A stretch of 23,925 nucleotides of DNA from IMG/VR virus record IMGVR_UViG_3300031857_001381, positions 1 to 23,925 of that record; one strand, given 5' to 3'. A program made the translations under genes and the position numbers. Under the pieces are notes generated by a model. That model ran no database searches. It was not told the DNA's origin and saw nothing but the letters and a program-made list of their open reading frames with translations. Each line of letters begins with the position of its first letter. Positions within the stretch are counted from its first letter, which is position 1. Below, piece by piece: positions 1 to 7,144 of the stretch. The DNA is from a virus.

Positions 1-2
1 AC

Positions 3-1823
3 CTGGTGGACACCAACCCCGGGCCGGTGATGATCGTGCAGCCCACGATCGACATGGCCAAGCGCTACAGCCGCCAGCGCCTGGCGCCCATGATCGAGGA
101 GAGCCCCGCGCTGCGCCGCAAGGTGCGCGAGAACCGCAGCCGCGACGACGCCAACACCACGCTGCTCAAGGAATTTGCCGGCGGCTTCATGGCCGTGGCC
201 GGCGCCAACAGCGCTGCGGGCCTGCGCTCCATGCCCGTGCGCGACCTGTTCCTGGACGAGATCGACGGCTACCCGCTGGACGTGGACGGCGAGGGCGACC
301 CCATCAAGCTGGCCGAAGCCCGGCAGTCCACCTTCGCCAGGCGCAAGCGCCTGCTCACCAGCACGCCCACCACCAAAGACTTCAGCCGCATCGAGGCCCG
401 CTTCCTGGCCAGCGACCGCTGCCGCTACCACGTGCCGTGCCCGCACTGCCAGGAGCTGCAGCCGCTGGACTGGGGCACCGACAAGCCCCACGGCATCAAG
501 TGGGACCGCGACACCGAAGGCCGCGCCCTGCCCGACACCGTGCGCTACGTCTGCCGCGCCTGCGGCGCCGAGATCCGCGAGCACCACAAGCCCGGCATGC
601 TGGCCGGTGGCCGCTGGGTGGCCGCCAACCCCGGCGCCGTGGCCGGGCGCGTGCGCGGCTTTCAGCTTTCCAGCCTCTACAGCCCGCTCGGCTGGCTGAG
701 CTGGGCCACGCTGGTGGCCGAGTGGGAGACGGCCATCACCGCCGCCCGCACCGGCGACATGAGCCTGCTGCGCGTGTTCATCAACACCCGCCTGGCCGAA
801 ACCTTCGAGGAGCAGGGCGACCGCGCCGACGAGCACGCCCTGCGCAAGCGCGCCGCCGACATCCCGCTGCGCCAGGTCACCTGGGGCCACTACGTGATGA
901 CGGCCGGCGTGGACACCCAGGGCGACCGCCTGGAGGCCTACGCCTGGGCCTGGGGCCGCGGCCTGGAGCGCCAACTGGTGGACCGCGCCGTGTTCTACGG
1001 CGACCCGAGCCTGGCCGAGAGCGAGCCCGGCAGCCCCTGGGCCCGCCTGACCGAGTGGCGCCGCACGCCCATGCTGCACGTCAGCGGCAAGCCCGTGCCC
1101 ATGCTGGCCGTGATGATCGACTCCGGCGGCCACCACACCCACGCGGTGTACGCCTACGCCCGCGCCCACCAGCACGCGCACGTTTACGCCGTCAAGGGCA
1201 TGAGCCAGGCCGGCAAGAACATCCTGGGCAAGCCCACCGACCAGGACGTCAACTGGCGCGGCAGCAAGATCAAGGGCGGCGTCAAGCTGTGGCCGATCGG
1301 CACCGACACCGCCAAGGCCGAAATCTACGGCCGCCTGCGCACCGAGCAGCCCGGCCCGGGCTACGTGCACCTGAGCCGCCACCTGCCGCCCGAGGTCTTC
1401 GAGCAGCTCACCAGTGAGCGCCTGGTGACGAAGTACCTCAAGGGCCGGCCGCGCCTGGAGTGGGTCAAGCCCGCCGGCCGGCGCAACGAAGCGCTCGACT
1501 GCGCCGTCTACGCCCTGGCCGGCGCGCACTTCGTCGGCATCGACCGCTGGCGCGAGGGGGATTGGCAGAAGTGGCAGGCCCGGGTGGAAGAGCGCGGGCT
1601 GTTTGATGAGCCGGCGCCTCGGGCTCTAGCTCCGGCAATAGCGGCGCCAGCTCCGGCAGTAGCGGCTCCAGCTCCGGTAGCAGCGCAGGGCGCCGATTCC
1701 GCACCAGCTCAGTCACCAGCCCGCACACCAGCTGCCGAGCAAGCCCCGCCCGCGCCCAGGCCGCCACCACCGCTGCCGCCGCCCGCCCCCCGCAGCCGCT
1801 ACGCCATCAACTACCGCCGCTGA
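3..1823 (+). CDS. Phage terminase large subunit, GpA family (5' truncated)
   Basis: Packaging motor ATPase and nuclease that cuts concatemeric phage DNA and pumps it into the prohead. The reading frame is open to the window edge and has no credible start (a GTG at 6 is only an internal codon), so the N-terminus with the Walker A motif lies outside. Visible are the Walker B-like LFLDEIDGY (near nt 247-273), the coupling-type LLTSTPTTKDFSRIE, and a zinc-finger-like pair CPHC and CRAC (about nt 440-570) typical of GpA terminases. The segment AGVDTQGDRLEAYAW begins the nuclease domain. The C-terminal 75 residues are Ala/Pro-rich and low in complexity, ending in RYAINYRR. It is followed 4 nt later by the Mor-like gene. 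Family assignment is confident from motifs and from its place ahead of the portal. Confidence 0.93.
   Translation: MVDTNPGPVMIVQPTIDMAKRYSRQRLAPMIEESPALRRKVRENRSRDDANTTLLKEFAGGFMAVAGANSAAGLRSMPVRDLFLDEIDGYPLDVDGEGDPIKLAEARQSTFARRKRLLTSTPTTKDFSRIEARFLASDRCRYHVPCPHCQELQPLDWGTDKPHGIKWDRDTEGRALPDTVRYVCRACGAEIREHHKPGMLAGGRWVAANPGAVAGRVRGFQLSSLYSPLGWLSWATLVAEWETAITAARTGDMSLLRVFINTRLAETFEEQGDRADEHALRKRAADIPLRQVTWGHYVMTAGVDTQGDRLEAYAWAWGRGLERQLVDRAVFYGDPSLAESEPGSPWARLTEWRRTPMLHVSGKPVPMLAVMIDSGGHHTHAVYAYARAHQHAHVYAVKGMSQAGKNILGKPTDQDVNWRGSKIKGGVKLWPIGTDTAKAEIYGRLRTEQPGPGYVHLSRHLPPEVFEQLTSERLVTKYLKGRPRLEWVKPAGRRNEALDCAVYALAGAHFVGIDRWREGDWQKWQARVEERGLFDEPAPRALAPAIAAPAPAVAAPAPVAAQGADSAPAQSPARTPAAEQAPPAPRPPPPLPPPAPRSRYAINYRR
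1628..1690 (+). repeat. Three tandem 21-bp units in the terminase tail
   Basis: Three head-to-tail 21-bp units, each starting agctccgg, encode an Ala/Pro-rich run in the C-terminal tail of the terminase. Units 1 and 2 differ at few positions and unit 3 is degenerate. The period is a multiple of three, so copy-number change would keep the frame. Confidence 0.75.
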
Positions 1824-1827
1824 GCCC

Positions 1828-2235
1828 ATGCCCAAGCCCGCCAAGCCCAAGCCCGTCACGGCCAGCCCGCCGGCGGCCCCAGCCCACACCCCGCCGCCCA
1901 TGCCCTGGGACGGTGCGGCCGACGACATCGTGGCCGACATCCTGCGCCGCGTGGCTGCGCTCACCCCCGGCTTCAGCGCCGCGCTGGCCCTGCAGATCGA
2001 CCGCGACGTGCGCGAGATGTGGGGGCGCGATCGCTGCTACATCGCCCGCCGGGCCGGCGAGGGCACCAGCAGCCGCAACGCCGCCATCCGGCGCGACCAC
2101 CGCAACGGCGAGCGCATCGGCCTGCTGTGCCGCCGCTACGGCCTGACCCGCCAGCGCATCCACCAGATCCTGGCGCAGCCGGGCGAGGAAGAAGACGACC
2201 AGGTCGACGTCAAGCGCCGTGCCTTACCGGCTTGA
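1828..2235 (+). CDS. Mor-like helix-turn-helix protein
   Basis: A 135-residue protein with a Pro-rich N-terminal 25 residues and a compact helical domain. The C-terminal part GERIGLLCRRYGLTRQRIHQ (about residues 98-117) looks like the helix-turn-helix of the Mor/C transcription activator family of Mu-like phages. The preceding segment around LQIDRDVREMWGRDRCYIARR also fits the Mor domain. In Mu, Mor activates middle transcription. Here the gene sits between terminase and connector genes, so a late-gene regulator or a DNA-binding packaging accessory are both possible. The ATG follows the terminase stop by 4 nt. Its 3' end (KRRALPA, stop) lies inside an imperfect palindrome that recurs at 8935. 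The fold is moderately sure and the role is inferred. Confidence 0.7.
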   Translation: MPKPAKPKPVTASPPAAPAHTPPPMPWDGAADDIVADILRRVAALTPGFSAALALQIDRDVREMWGRDRCYIARRAGEGTSSRNAAIRRDHRNGERIGLLCRRYGLTRQRIHQILAQPGEEEDDQVDVKRRALPA

Positions 2236-2239
2236 CACC
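2209..2239 (+). repeat. Imperfect palindrome, copy 1
   Basis: A 31-bp element with 7-bp inverted arms (gtcaagc and gcttgac) around a conserved centre gtgccttac. It spans the last codons of the Mor-like gene, and the stop codon TGA lies in the right arm. It matches 26 of 31 positions of the copy at 8935-8965, and four of the five differences are symmetric across the palindrome. It lies about 60 bp before the connector gene. Function is unknown. Confidence 0.6.
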
Positions 2240-2298
2240 ACCGGGCCCATATTCGGCGCCAACCGCGCCCGCTCACCAGCCCAAAGGCGCCACACCGC

Positions 2299-2850
2299 AT
2301 GGCCGACATTCCCACCATTGAGCCCACCACCGCCAACGCCGGCGACACCTGGCGCTGGTCCCGCACCCTGGCCGACTACCCCGCCAGCGCGGGCTGGGCG
2401 CTGAGCTACACGCTCATCAACGGCACGGCCAAGATCACCATCAACGCCAGCGCCTTGGGCGATGACCACGCCGTCACCGTCAGCGCAGCCACCAGCGCCG
2501 GCTATACCGCCGGCAGCTACGACTGGCGCGCTCGGGTCAGCAGGGCCGGCGAGATCTACACCGTGGGCGAGGGCCGCATCACGGTGCGCAACGCCTTTGG
2601 CGGCGCCACCTTCGACGCCCGCACCCACGCCCGCAAAACGCTGGAGGCCATCGAGGCCGTCATCGAGGGCCGGGCCAGCAGCGCCACGCTGGAGTACAGC
2701 ATCGCCGGCCGCACGCTGAAGCACGTCCCCATGGCGGACCTGCTCAGCCTGCGCGACAAATACCGCGCCGAAGTCGCCCGCGAGGACGCCGCCGCCGCCG
2801 TGGCCGCCGGGCTGCCCGACAAGCGCCGCGTCTTCGTGAGGTTCGGATGA
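2299..2850 (+). CDS. gpW-like head-tail connector candidate with N-terminal beta domain
   Basis: A 183-residue protein. Residues about 1-100 are Thr/Ala-rich and beta-predicted (an immunoglobulin-like guess). Residues about 105-183 form a short charged helical domain with a YSIAGRTLKHVPMADLLSLR segment, which resembles the gpW-type pattern of helix, GR turn, then a helix with LxxLR. In lambda, gpW sits between terminase and portal genes and plugs the portal for tail attachment, which fits this position exactly. The ATG at 2847 of the portal overlaps its stop (ATGA), implying translational coupling. At more than twice the length of lambda gpW (68 residues), it would be a gpW domain with an added N-terminal module. 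Homology is not certain. Confidence 0.55.
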   Translation: MADIPTIEPTTANAGDTWRWSRTLADYPASAGWALSYTLINGTAKITINASALGDDHAVTVSAATSAGYTAGSYDWRARVSRAGEIYTVGEGRITVRNAFGGATFDARTHARKTLEAIEAVIEGRASSATLEYSIAGRTLKHVPMADLLSLRDKYRAEVAREDAAAAVAAGLPDKRRVFVRFG

Positions 2851-4739
2851 ACATCTTCACCAACACCCGCCAGTGGCTGGCCCAGCGCATCGCGCCGGCC
2901 GCCCGCGTGCAGAAACGCCGCTTCGAGGCCGCCCGCCTGGACCGCCTCACCGCCGACTGGCAGGCCACCACCGTCAGCATCAACCAAGAGCTGCGCGGCG
3001 ACCTGGACCGCCTGCGCGCCCGCTGCCGCCAGCTGGTCAACAACAACGACTACGCGCGCAAGTTCCGGCTGATGTGCCAGAGCAACATCGTCGGCCCGGG
3101 CGGCATCCGCCTGCAGGCCCGCGTGCAAGACGGCCCCGGCCAGCCCGACCGCCTGGCCAACCAGGCCATCGAGGCCGCCTGGGGTGAATGGTCAGCCGCG
3201 TGCGACGTCACCGGCCGCCAAAGCCTGCGCGACCTGTGCGAAACCCTGGTCGGCCAGCTGCCGAGTGACGGCGAGTTTCTGGTGCGCATCGTGCGCGGCC
3301 CGCAGGCCGGCAACCGCTTCGGCTTTGCCCTGCAGGCCATCGATGTGGACCGCATCGACACCACCCACACCATGGCGCGCGCGGGCAACCAGAACGCCGT
3401 GGTCATGGGCGTGGAGATCGACCAGTTCCACCGCCCGCAGGCCGTGTGGATCTTCGAGGCGCACCCCAACGACGGCGCCGCCAGCAGCCGCCAGCGCATC
3501 CGCCTGCCCATAGGCGAGGTGCTGCACGTGCTGAAGGTGGAGCGCCCCGAGCAAGCCCGCGGCGCCCCGTGGATGGCCCCGGGCGTGCTGAGCCTGCACC
3601 ACCTGGGCAAGTTCAGCCTGGCCGCGCTGCTGGCCGCCGAGAACGGTGCCAACCACTTCGGGTTTTTCCAGACGCCTGACGGCCAGAGCCCCATCGGCGC
3701 GGTGGACGACGAAGGCGACAACATCACCGTCACCCAGCCCGGCACCTATGACGTGCTGCCCCCAGGCGTCACCTTCACGGCGCATGAAAGCCGCTACCCC
3801 GACCAGGCCATCGGCCCCTTCGTCAAGCACCACCTGCAGCGCATCGCCTCGGGCTGGGGCGTGGCCTACCACTCACTGGCCAATGACCTGGAGAACGTCA
3901 ACTACTCCAGCATCCGCAGCGGCACGCTGGAAGAGCGCGACCGCTGGGCCTCTGAGCAAGAGTGGTTCATCGCCAGCTTCTTGGAGCCCGTCTTCCGCGC
4001 CTGGCTGCAGTACAGCCTGATGGCCGGCAGCATCACCATGCCCAACGGCAGCCGCCTGCCCGCGGCCAAGGCCGACAAGTTCAGCGCCCACGTCTGGCAG
4101 GCCCGCCGCTGGGATTGGGTGGACCCCAAGAGCGACACCGAGGCCAACATCCTCAAGGTCAAGGCCGGGCTGATGAGCCCGCAAGACCTGAGCGCGGCCA
4201 TGGGCTACGACTTCGAGGACACCCTGGCCGCCATCCGCGACGCCCAGGCCCTGGCGGCCGAGTTCGGCGTGCGCCTGACCGCCTACGACGCCACGCCAGG
4301 CGCCGGTGCCCCCGCCAACATCGCGCAAGACACTGCCCCGGCTGACCAAGCCGGCACCGCCCGCTCGCCCGAGCCCTCGCCCATGGCCCTGGTCATGGAC
4401 GCCATGGCCCGCGCGCTGGAGGCCAGCCACCACCGCGAGCCCCAGCGCATTGACCTGCGCCTGGAGCAACCCGCCAGCCAGGTCACGGTCAACGCCCCCA
4501 TCACCATCCGCCAGGCCGACGTGCAGCTGGAGGCGCACATCGAGACGCCCGAGCCGCAGGTGCACATCGAGGCCGTCATGCCCGAGGCCCGCGCCGAGGC
4601 CCCGCCCGTCACCGTCATCAACCAGGTGCAGCCGGCCGACGTCACCGTCCACAACACCCACCCCGCCCGCGCCATCCAGACCGTCGAGCGCGATGCCAAC
4701 GACGAGATCGTGCGCACGGTCACCACCTACGAAACCTGA
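2847..4739 (+). CDS. Phage portal protein, lambda gpB family
   Basis: A 630-residue protein forming the dodecameric portal through which DNA enters and leaves the head. The N-terminal region has the lambda-type features ARCRQLVNNNDYARKF and SNIVGPGGIRLQA (about residues 60-90). Later come the conserved VERPEQARGAPWMAP and the NDLENVNYSSIRSG motif (about residues 347-360) shared by pfam05136 portals. The core ends near residue 500. Beyond it about 130 residues of alternating beta-like, Val/Pro-rich sequence end in TVERDANDEIVRTVTTYE, making the protein about 100 residues longer than lambda gpB. The start overlaps the previous stop as ATGA. Family call is confident; the role of the extension is unknown. 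Confidence 0.92.
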   Translation: MNIFTNTRQWLAQRIAPAARVQKRRFEAARLDRLTADWQATTVSINQELRGDLDRLRARCRQLVNNNDYARKFRLMCQSNIVGPGGIRLQARVQDGPGQPDRLANQAIEAAWGEWSAACDVTGRQSLRDLCETLVGQLPSDGEFLVRIVRGPQAGNRFGFALQAIDVDRIDTTHTMARAGNQNAVVMGVEIDQFHRPQAVWIFEAHPNDGAASSRQRIRLPIGEVLHVLKVERPEQARGAPWMAPGVLSLHHLGKFSLAALLAAENGANHFGFFQTPDGQSPIGAVDDEGDNITVTQPGTYDVLPPGVTFTAHESRYPDQAIGPFVKHHLQRIASGWGVAYHSLANDLENVNYSSIRSGTLEERDRWASEQEWFIASFLEPVFRAWLQYSLMAGSITMPNGSRLPAAKADKFSAHVWQARRWDWVDPKSDTEANILKVKAGLMSPQDLSAAMGYDFEDTLAAIRDAQALAAEFGVRLTAYDATPGAGAPANIAQDTAPADQAGTARSPEPSPMALVMDAMARALEASHHREPQRIDLRLEQPASQVTVNAPITIRQADVQLEAHIETPEPQVHIEAVMPEARAEAPPVTVINQVQPADVTVHNTHPARAIQTVERDANDEIVRTVTTYET

Positions 4740-4753
4740 AAGGACCATGAGCC

Positions 4754-5155
4754 ATGGCCAATGCCCTGTACCCCAAGTGGAAGGAAGCCATCATCCAGGC
4801 TTCTGCCAATTCAGCCCTGACTGGCACGGTCAAGGCCGCGCTGGTTGACACCGGCACTTACACCTACAGCGCCGCGCACGAATTCCTGACCAGCCTGTCG
4901 GGCGTGGTCGGCACGGCGCAGACCATCGGTGCGACCAAGACCTACACCAACGGCGTCTTTGACGGCGGCGATGTGACCTTCAGCGCGGTGACGGGCAACA
5001 ACGCAGAGGCCCTGGTGATCTACATCGACACCGGCACCGCCGGCACCTCGCGCCTGGTGGGCTACATCGACACCGGCGTCACCGGCCTGCCGGTCACCCC
5101 CAACGGCGGCGACATTACCGTCACGTGGAACGCCAGCGGCATCTTTGCGCTGTAA
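4754..5155 (+). CDS. Uncharacterised phage structural protein
   Basis: A 133-residue, Thr/Gly/Ala-rich, beta-predicted protein beginning MANALYPKWKEAIIQASAN. It contains two similar segments, IYIDTGTAGTSRLVG and GYIDTGVTGLPV, and no cysteines or membrane segments. This composition is typical of virion surface or decoration proteins, but I do not recognise a named family. It lies 14 nt after the portal; an ATG at 4747 is out of frame, so 4754 is the start. It is the first gene of a five-gene block (to 8695) of similar beta-rich proteins, likely co-transcribed and virion-associated by position. Confidence 0.7.
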   Translation: MANALYPKWKEAIIQASANSALTGTVKAALVDTGTYTYSAAHEFLTSLSGVVGTAQTIGATKTYTNGVFDGGDVTFSAVTGNNAEALVIYIDTGTAGTSRLVGYIDTGVTGLPVTPNGGDITVTWNASGIFAL

Positions 5156-5158
5156 GCC

Positions 5159-5779
5159 ATGACGATCACAACTCGCACGGGCAAGGGCTCGGAGCTGAGT
5201 TACGCCGATCTGGACGGCAACTTCTCCGACCTTGACACCCGCACTGCGCTCGGCTGGCGTGACAACGTCATCGAGATGACGGTGCGCTCGGGCCCGACCG
5301 AGCCGCAGATGACGCTGTTTCGCAACGGCATCTACATGCTGGCCTTTCCGGTCGAGGGTCTGCGCGAGGTGTTCGGCAACTTCCACATCGACCACGACTA
5401 CGCGCTGGGCACGGCGCTGTATCCGCACATCCACTGGGCCACCGACGGCGCTCTGGTGGGCACCGTGCGCTGGGGCATCGAGTGGACGGTGGCCAAGGGT
5501 CACCAGCAGATGGCGTTTGGCCCCACGACCACGGTCTACGTGGAGCAAACCACCACCGGCACGCCGTACATGCACTACATCGCGGAGACCAGTCTGGCCA
5601 ACGCGATCCCGGGCACCGGCATCGAGCCCGACACTTTTATCCTGATGCGGGTGTTCCGCGACGTGGACCACGTCAACGACACCTACGCCGACCAGGTGTT
5701 CGGCCTGGCGCTGGATCTGCACTACCAGGCCGACCGGGCCACCACGCCCAACAAGGCGCCCAACTTCTACGGGGTCTGA
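5159..5779 (+). CDS. Uncharacterised phage structural protein
   Basis: A 206-residue protein starting MTITTRTGKGSELSYADLDG. The early segment SYADLDGNFSDL is a pattern common at the N-termini of phage fibre or appendage proteins. The rest is beta-rich with aromatic residues (FGNFHIDHDYALG, PHIHWATDGALVG). No enzymatic motif is seen. Its start follows the preceding stop by 3 nt and its stop precedes the next ATG by 3 nt, so it is in a tight operon with its neighbours. A virion protein is the most likely role, inferred from position and composition. Confidence 0.72.
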   Translation: MTITTRTGKGSELSYADLDGNFSDLDTRTALGWRDNVIEMTVRSGPTEPQMTLFRNGIYMLAFPVEGLREVFGNFHIDHDYALGTALYPHIHWATDGALVGTVRWGIEWTVAKGHQQMAFGPTTTVYVEQTTTGTPYMHYIAETSLANAIPGTGIEPDTFILMRVFRDVDHVNDTYADQVFGLALDLHYQADRATTPNKAPNFYGV

Positions 5780-5782
5780 GCC

Positions 5783-6622
5783 ATGCTGTTCGTCCCTGGC
5801 AACTCGTGGAACTTCGTGCTGAGCAACGTCAGCGCAACACGACCGGCGGCTGGCTGGGGCACGGTGGTCACGCCCGGCACTGCCCCGACCAAGGGAGCCT
5901 GGGCGCAGGTGCTCACCGCAGCCAACAAGAATGCCGAGACGTTCGGCATACTGGTCCACATCAACAACGGCTCAACAGCGGCCACCACGCGCAACTACCA
6001 CGTCGATGTGGGCATCGACGCGGCTGGCGGCACCGCCTACACCGTGGTGATCCCTGACCTGCTGGGCGGGCATTCCGCACCGGCCACCGTGGGCGGCATC
6101 TTCTACTACTTCCCGCTCTACATCCCGGCAGGCGCATCGGTGGCGGTGCGTGCCTCCGGCAACGTGGCCACCACGTTCAACGTCGGGGTGACGGTGTTCG
6201 GCAAGCCGCGCCGGCCTGACTCGGTGATGGCGGGCCAGAAGGTGGTGGCCTTTGGCGCCACCGCAGCCTCCGCGACCGGCACCACGGTGACGCCCGGCAC
6301 TACCGCCGAGGGCGCCTATGTGCAGCTCGGCACCGCCACTACGCTGCCGCTGTGGTGGTGGCAAGCCGGCCTGACCTGCGTGGACACAACGATGAGCGCC
6401 AACGCGCACACCATCGACATCGCCACGGGCGACGCCACCAACAAGGACATCGTGCTGCAGGATGTGCTTTCGATCTGGACAGCGTCAGAGCAAATCACCA
6501 CGCTGCCGGCCGTCTATCCAGGTTTTGATCGCACGGCCACGGGATCGCTGGTCTACGGCCGCGTGCAGTGCTCTGGCACCGCTGACTCGGCGCTTTCGAT
6601 GATGGCCTACGGGCTGGGGTGA
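5783..6622 (+). CDS. Uncharacterised beta-rich phage structural protein
   Basis: A 279-residue protein, Thr/Ala/Gly/Val-rich with almost no charge clusters. It has an internal duplication: the phrase VTPGTAPTKGAWAQVL near residue 30 is echoed by VTPGTTAEGAYVQLG near residue 168, suggesting two related beta-sandwich domains. It contains WWWQAGLTCVDTTMSANAH in the second half. No catalytic motif is visible. It is packed between similar genes with 3-nt gaps. I infer a head or neck decoration protein but recognise no named family. Confidence 0.7.
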   Translation: MLFVPGNSWNFVLSNVSATRPAAGWGTVVTPGTAPTKGAWAQVLTAANKNAETFGILVHINNGSTAATTRNYHVDVGIDAAGGTAYTVVIPDLLGGHSAPATVGGIFYYFPLYIPAGASVAVRASGNVATTFNVGVTVFGKPRRPDSVMAGQKVVAFGATAASATGTTVTPGTTAEGAYVQLGTATTLPLWWWQAGLTCVDTTMSANAHTIDIATGDATNKDIVLQDVLSIWTASEQITTLPAVYPGFDRTATGSLVYGRVQCSGTADSALSMMAYGLG

Positions 6623-6625
6623 CAC

Positions 6626-6973
6626 ATGGCAATCTCTGAAGCATTCACCGGCACCGCAACCATCTCGACCGCCGAGTATTCGCTGGTCACCAACTCCACC
6701 ACGCTGGCCTCCGACACGACAGACGGCGTCTATCAGGTCTTCATTGACTTTGCCAACCTGACCGCGACCGAGGAGTACATGGTCATGGTCAAGGAAAAGG
6801 TGACCAGCGCGGGCACGCAACGCGTGGTGTTCAGCGCCACGGTGGCGGGCGTGCAGGGCTCGCCGGCCTGGGTTTCACCGTCGCTGATTCTGCTGCACGG
6901 CTGGGACGTCAGCATGGACAAGCTCGCTGGCACCGATCGCTCCATCTCCTGGTCCATCCGCAAGGTGGCTTGA
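6626..6973 (+). CDS. Small uncharacterised phage structural protein
   Basis: A 115-residue beta-predicted protein (starts MAISEAFTGTATISTAEYSL, ends SWSIRKVA). It has no Cys, no membrane segment and no recognised motif. The ATG follows the previous stop by 3 nt, and the stop overlaps the next start as ATGA at 6971-6975, indicating translational coupling. Similar composition to the two upstream proteins suggests the same virion substructure. Confidence 0.68.
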   Translation: MAISEAFTGTATISTAEYSLVTNSTTLASDTTDGVYQVFIDFANLTATEEYMVMVKEKVTSAGTQRVVFSATVAGVQGSPAWVSPSLILLHGWDVSMDKLAGTDRSISWSIRKVA

Positions 6974-7143
6974 TGACCTACGAGTTTCTCAAAGCGTACC
7001 TATCGCTGGTCACCAGCCACGCCGAGGCGCTGGACATCGAGATCTGGTCACTCGCACTGTCGGGCGACCTGTACACCATGGTGACCGCCCAGCCCTTCCC
7101 GCCAGAGCAACTGGAGCACCTCGGCCTGACCGAGGTGGCGTGA
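6973..7143 (+). CDS. Small protein of 56 residues, function unknown
   Basis: A short gene (MTYEFLKAYLSLVTSHAEAL to EHLGLTEVA). The start codon overlaps the stop of the upstream gene as ATGA, and its own stop is followed 1 nt later by the next gene's ATG at 7145. This leaves no spare sequence and strongly supports real translation. It is acidic and predicted mainly helical, in contrast to the beta-rich neighbours, so it may be a small chaperone or scaffold-like partner for them (inference). Confidence 0.68.
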   Translation: MTYEFLKAYLSLVTSHAEALDIEIWSLALSGDLYTMVTAQPFPPEQLEHLGLTEVA

Positions 7144-7144
7144 C

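Noticed and set aside
2232-2265. TTGACA as a -35 promoter box (also at 8959 and 21054)
   Set aside because: No acceptable -10 hexamer lies 16-18 bp downstream at any of the three places, and the hexamer is explained by the palindrome arm.
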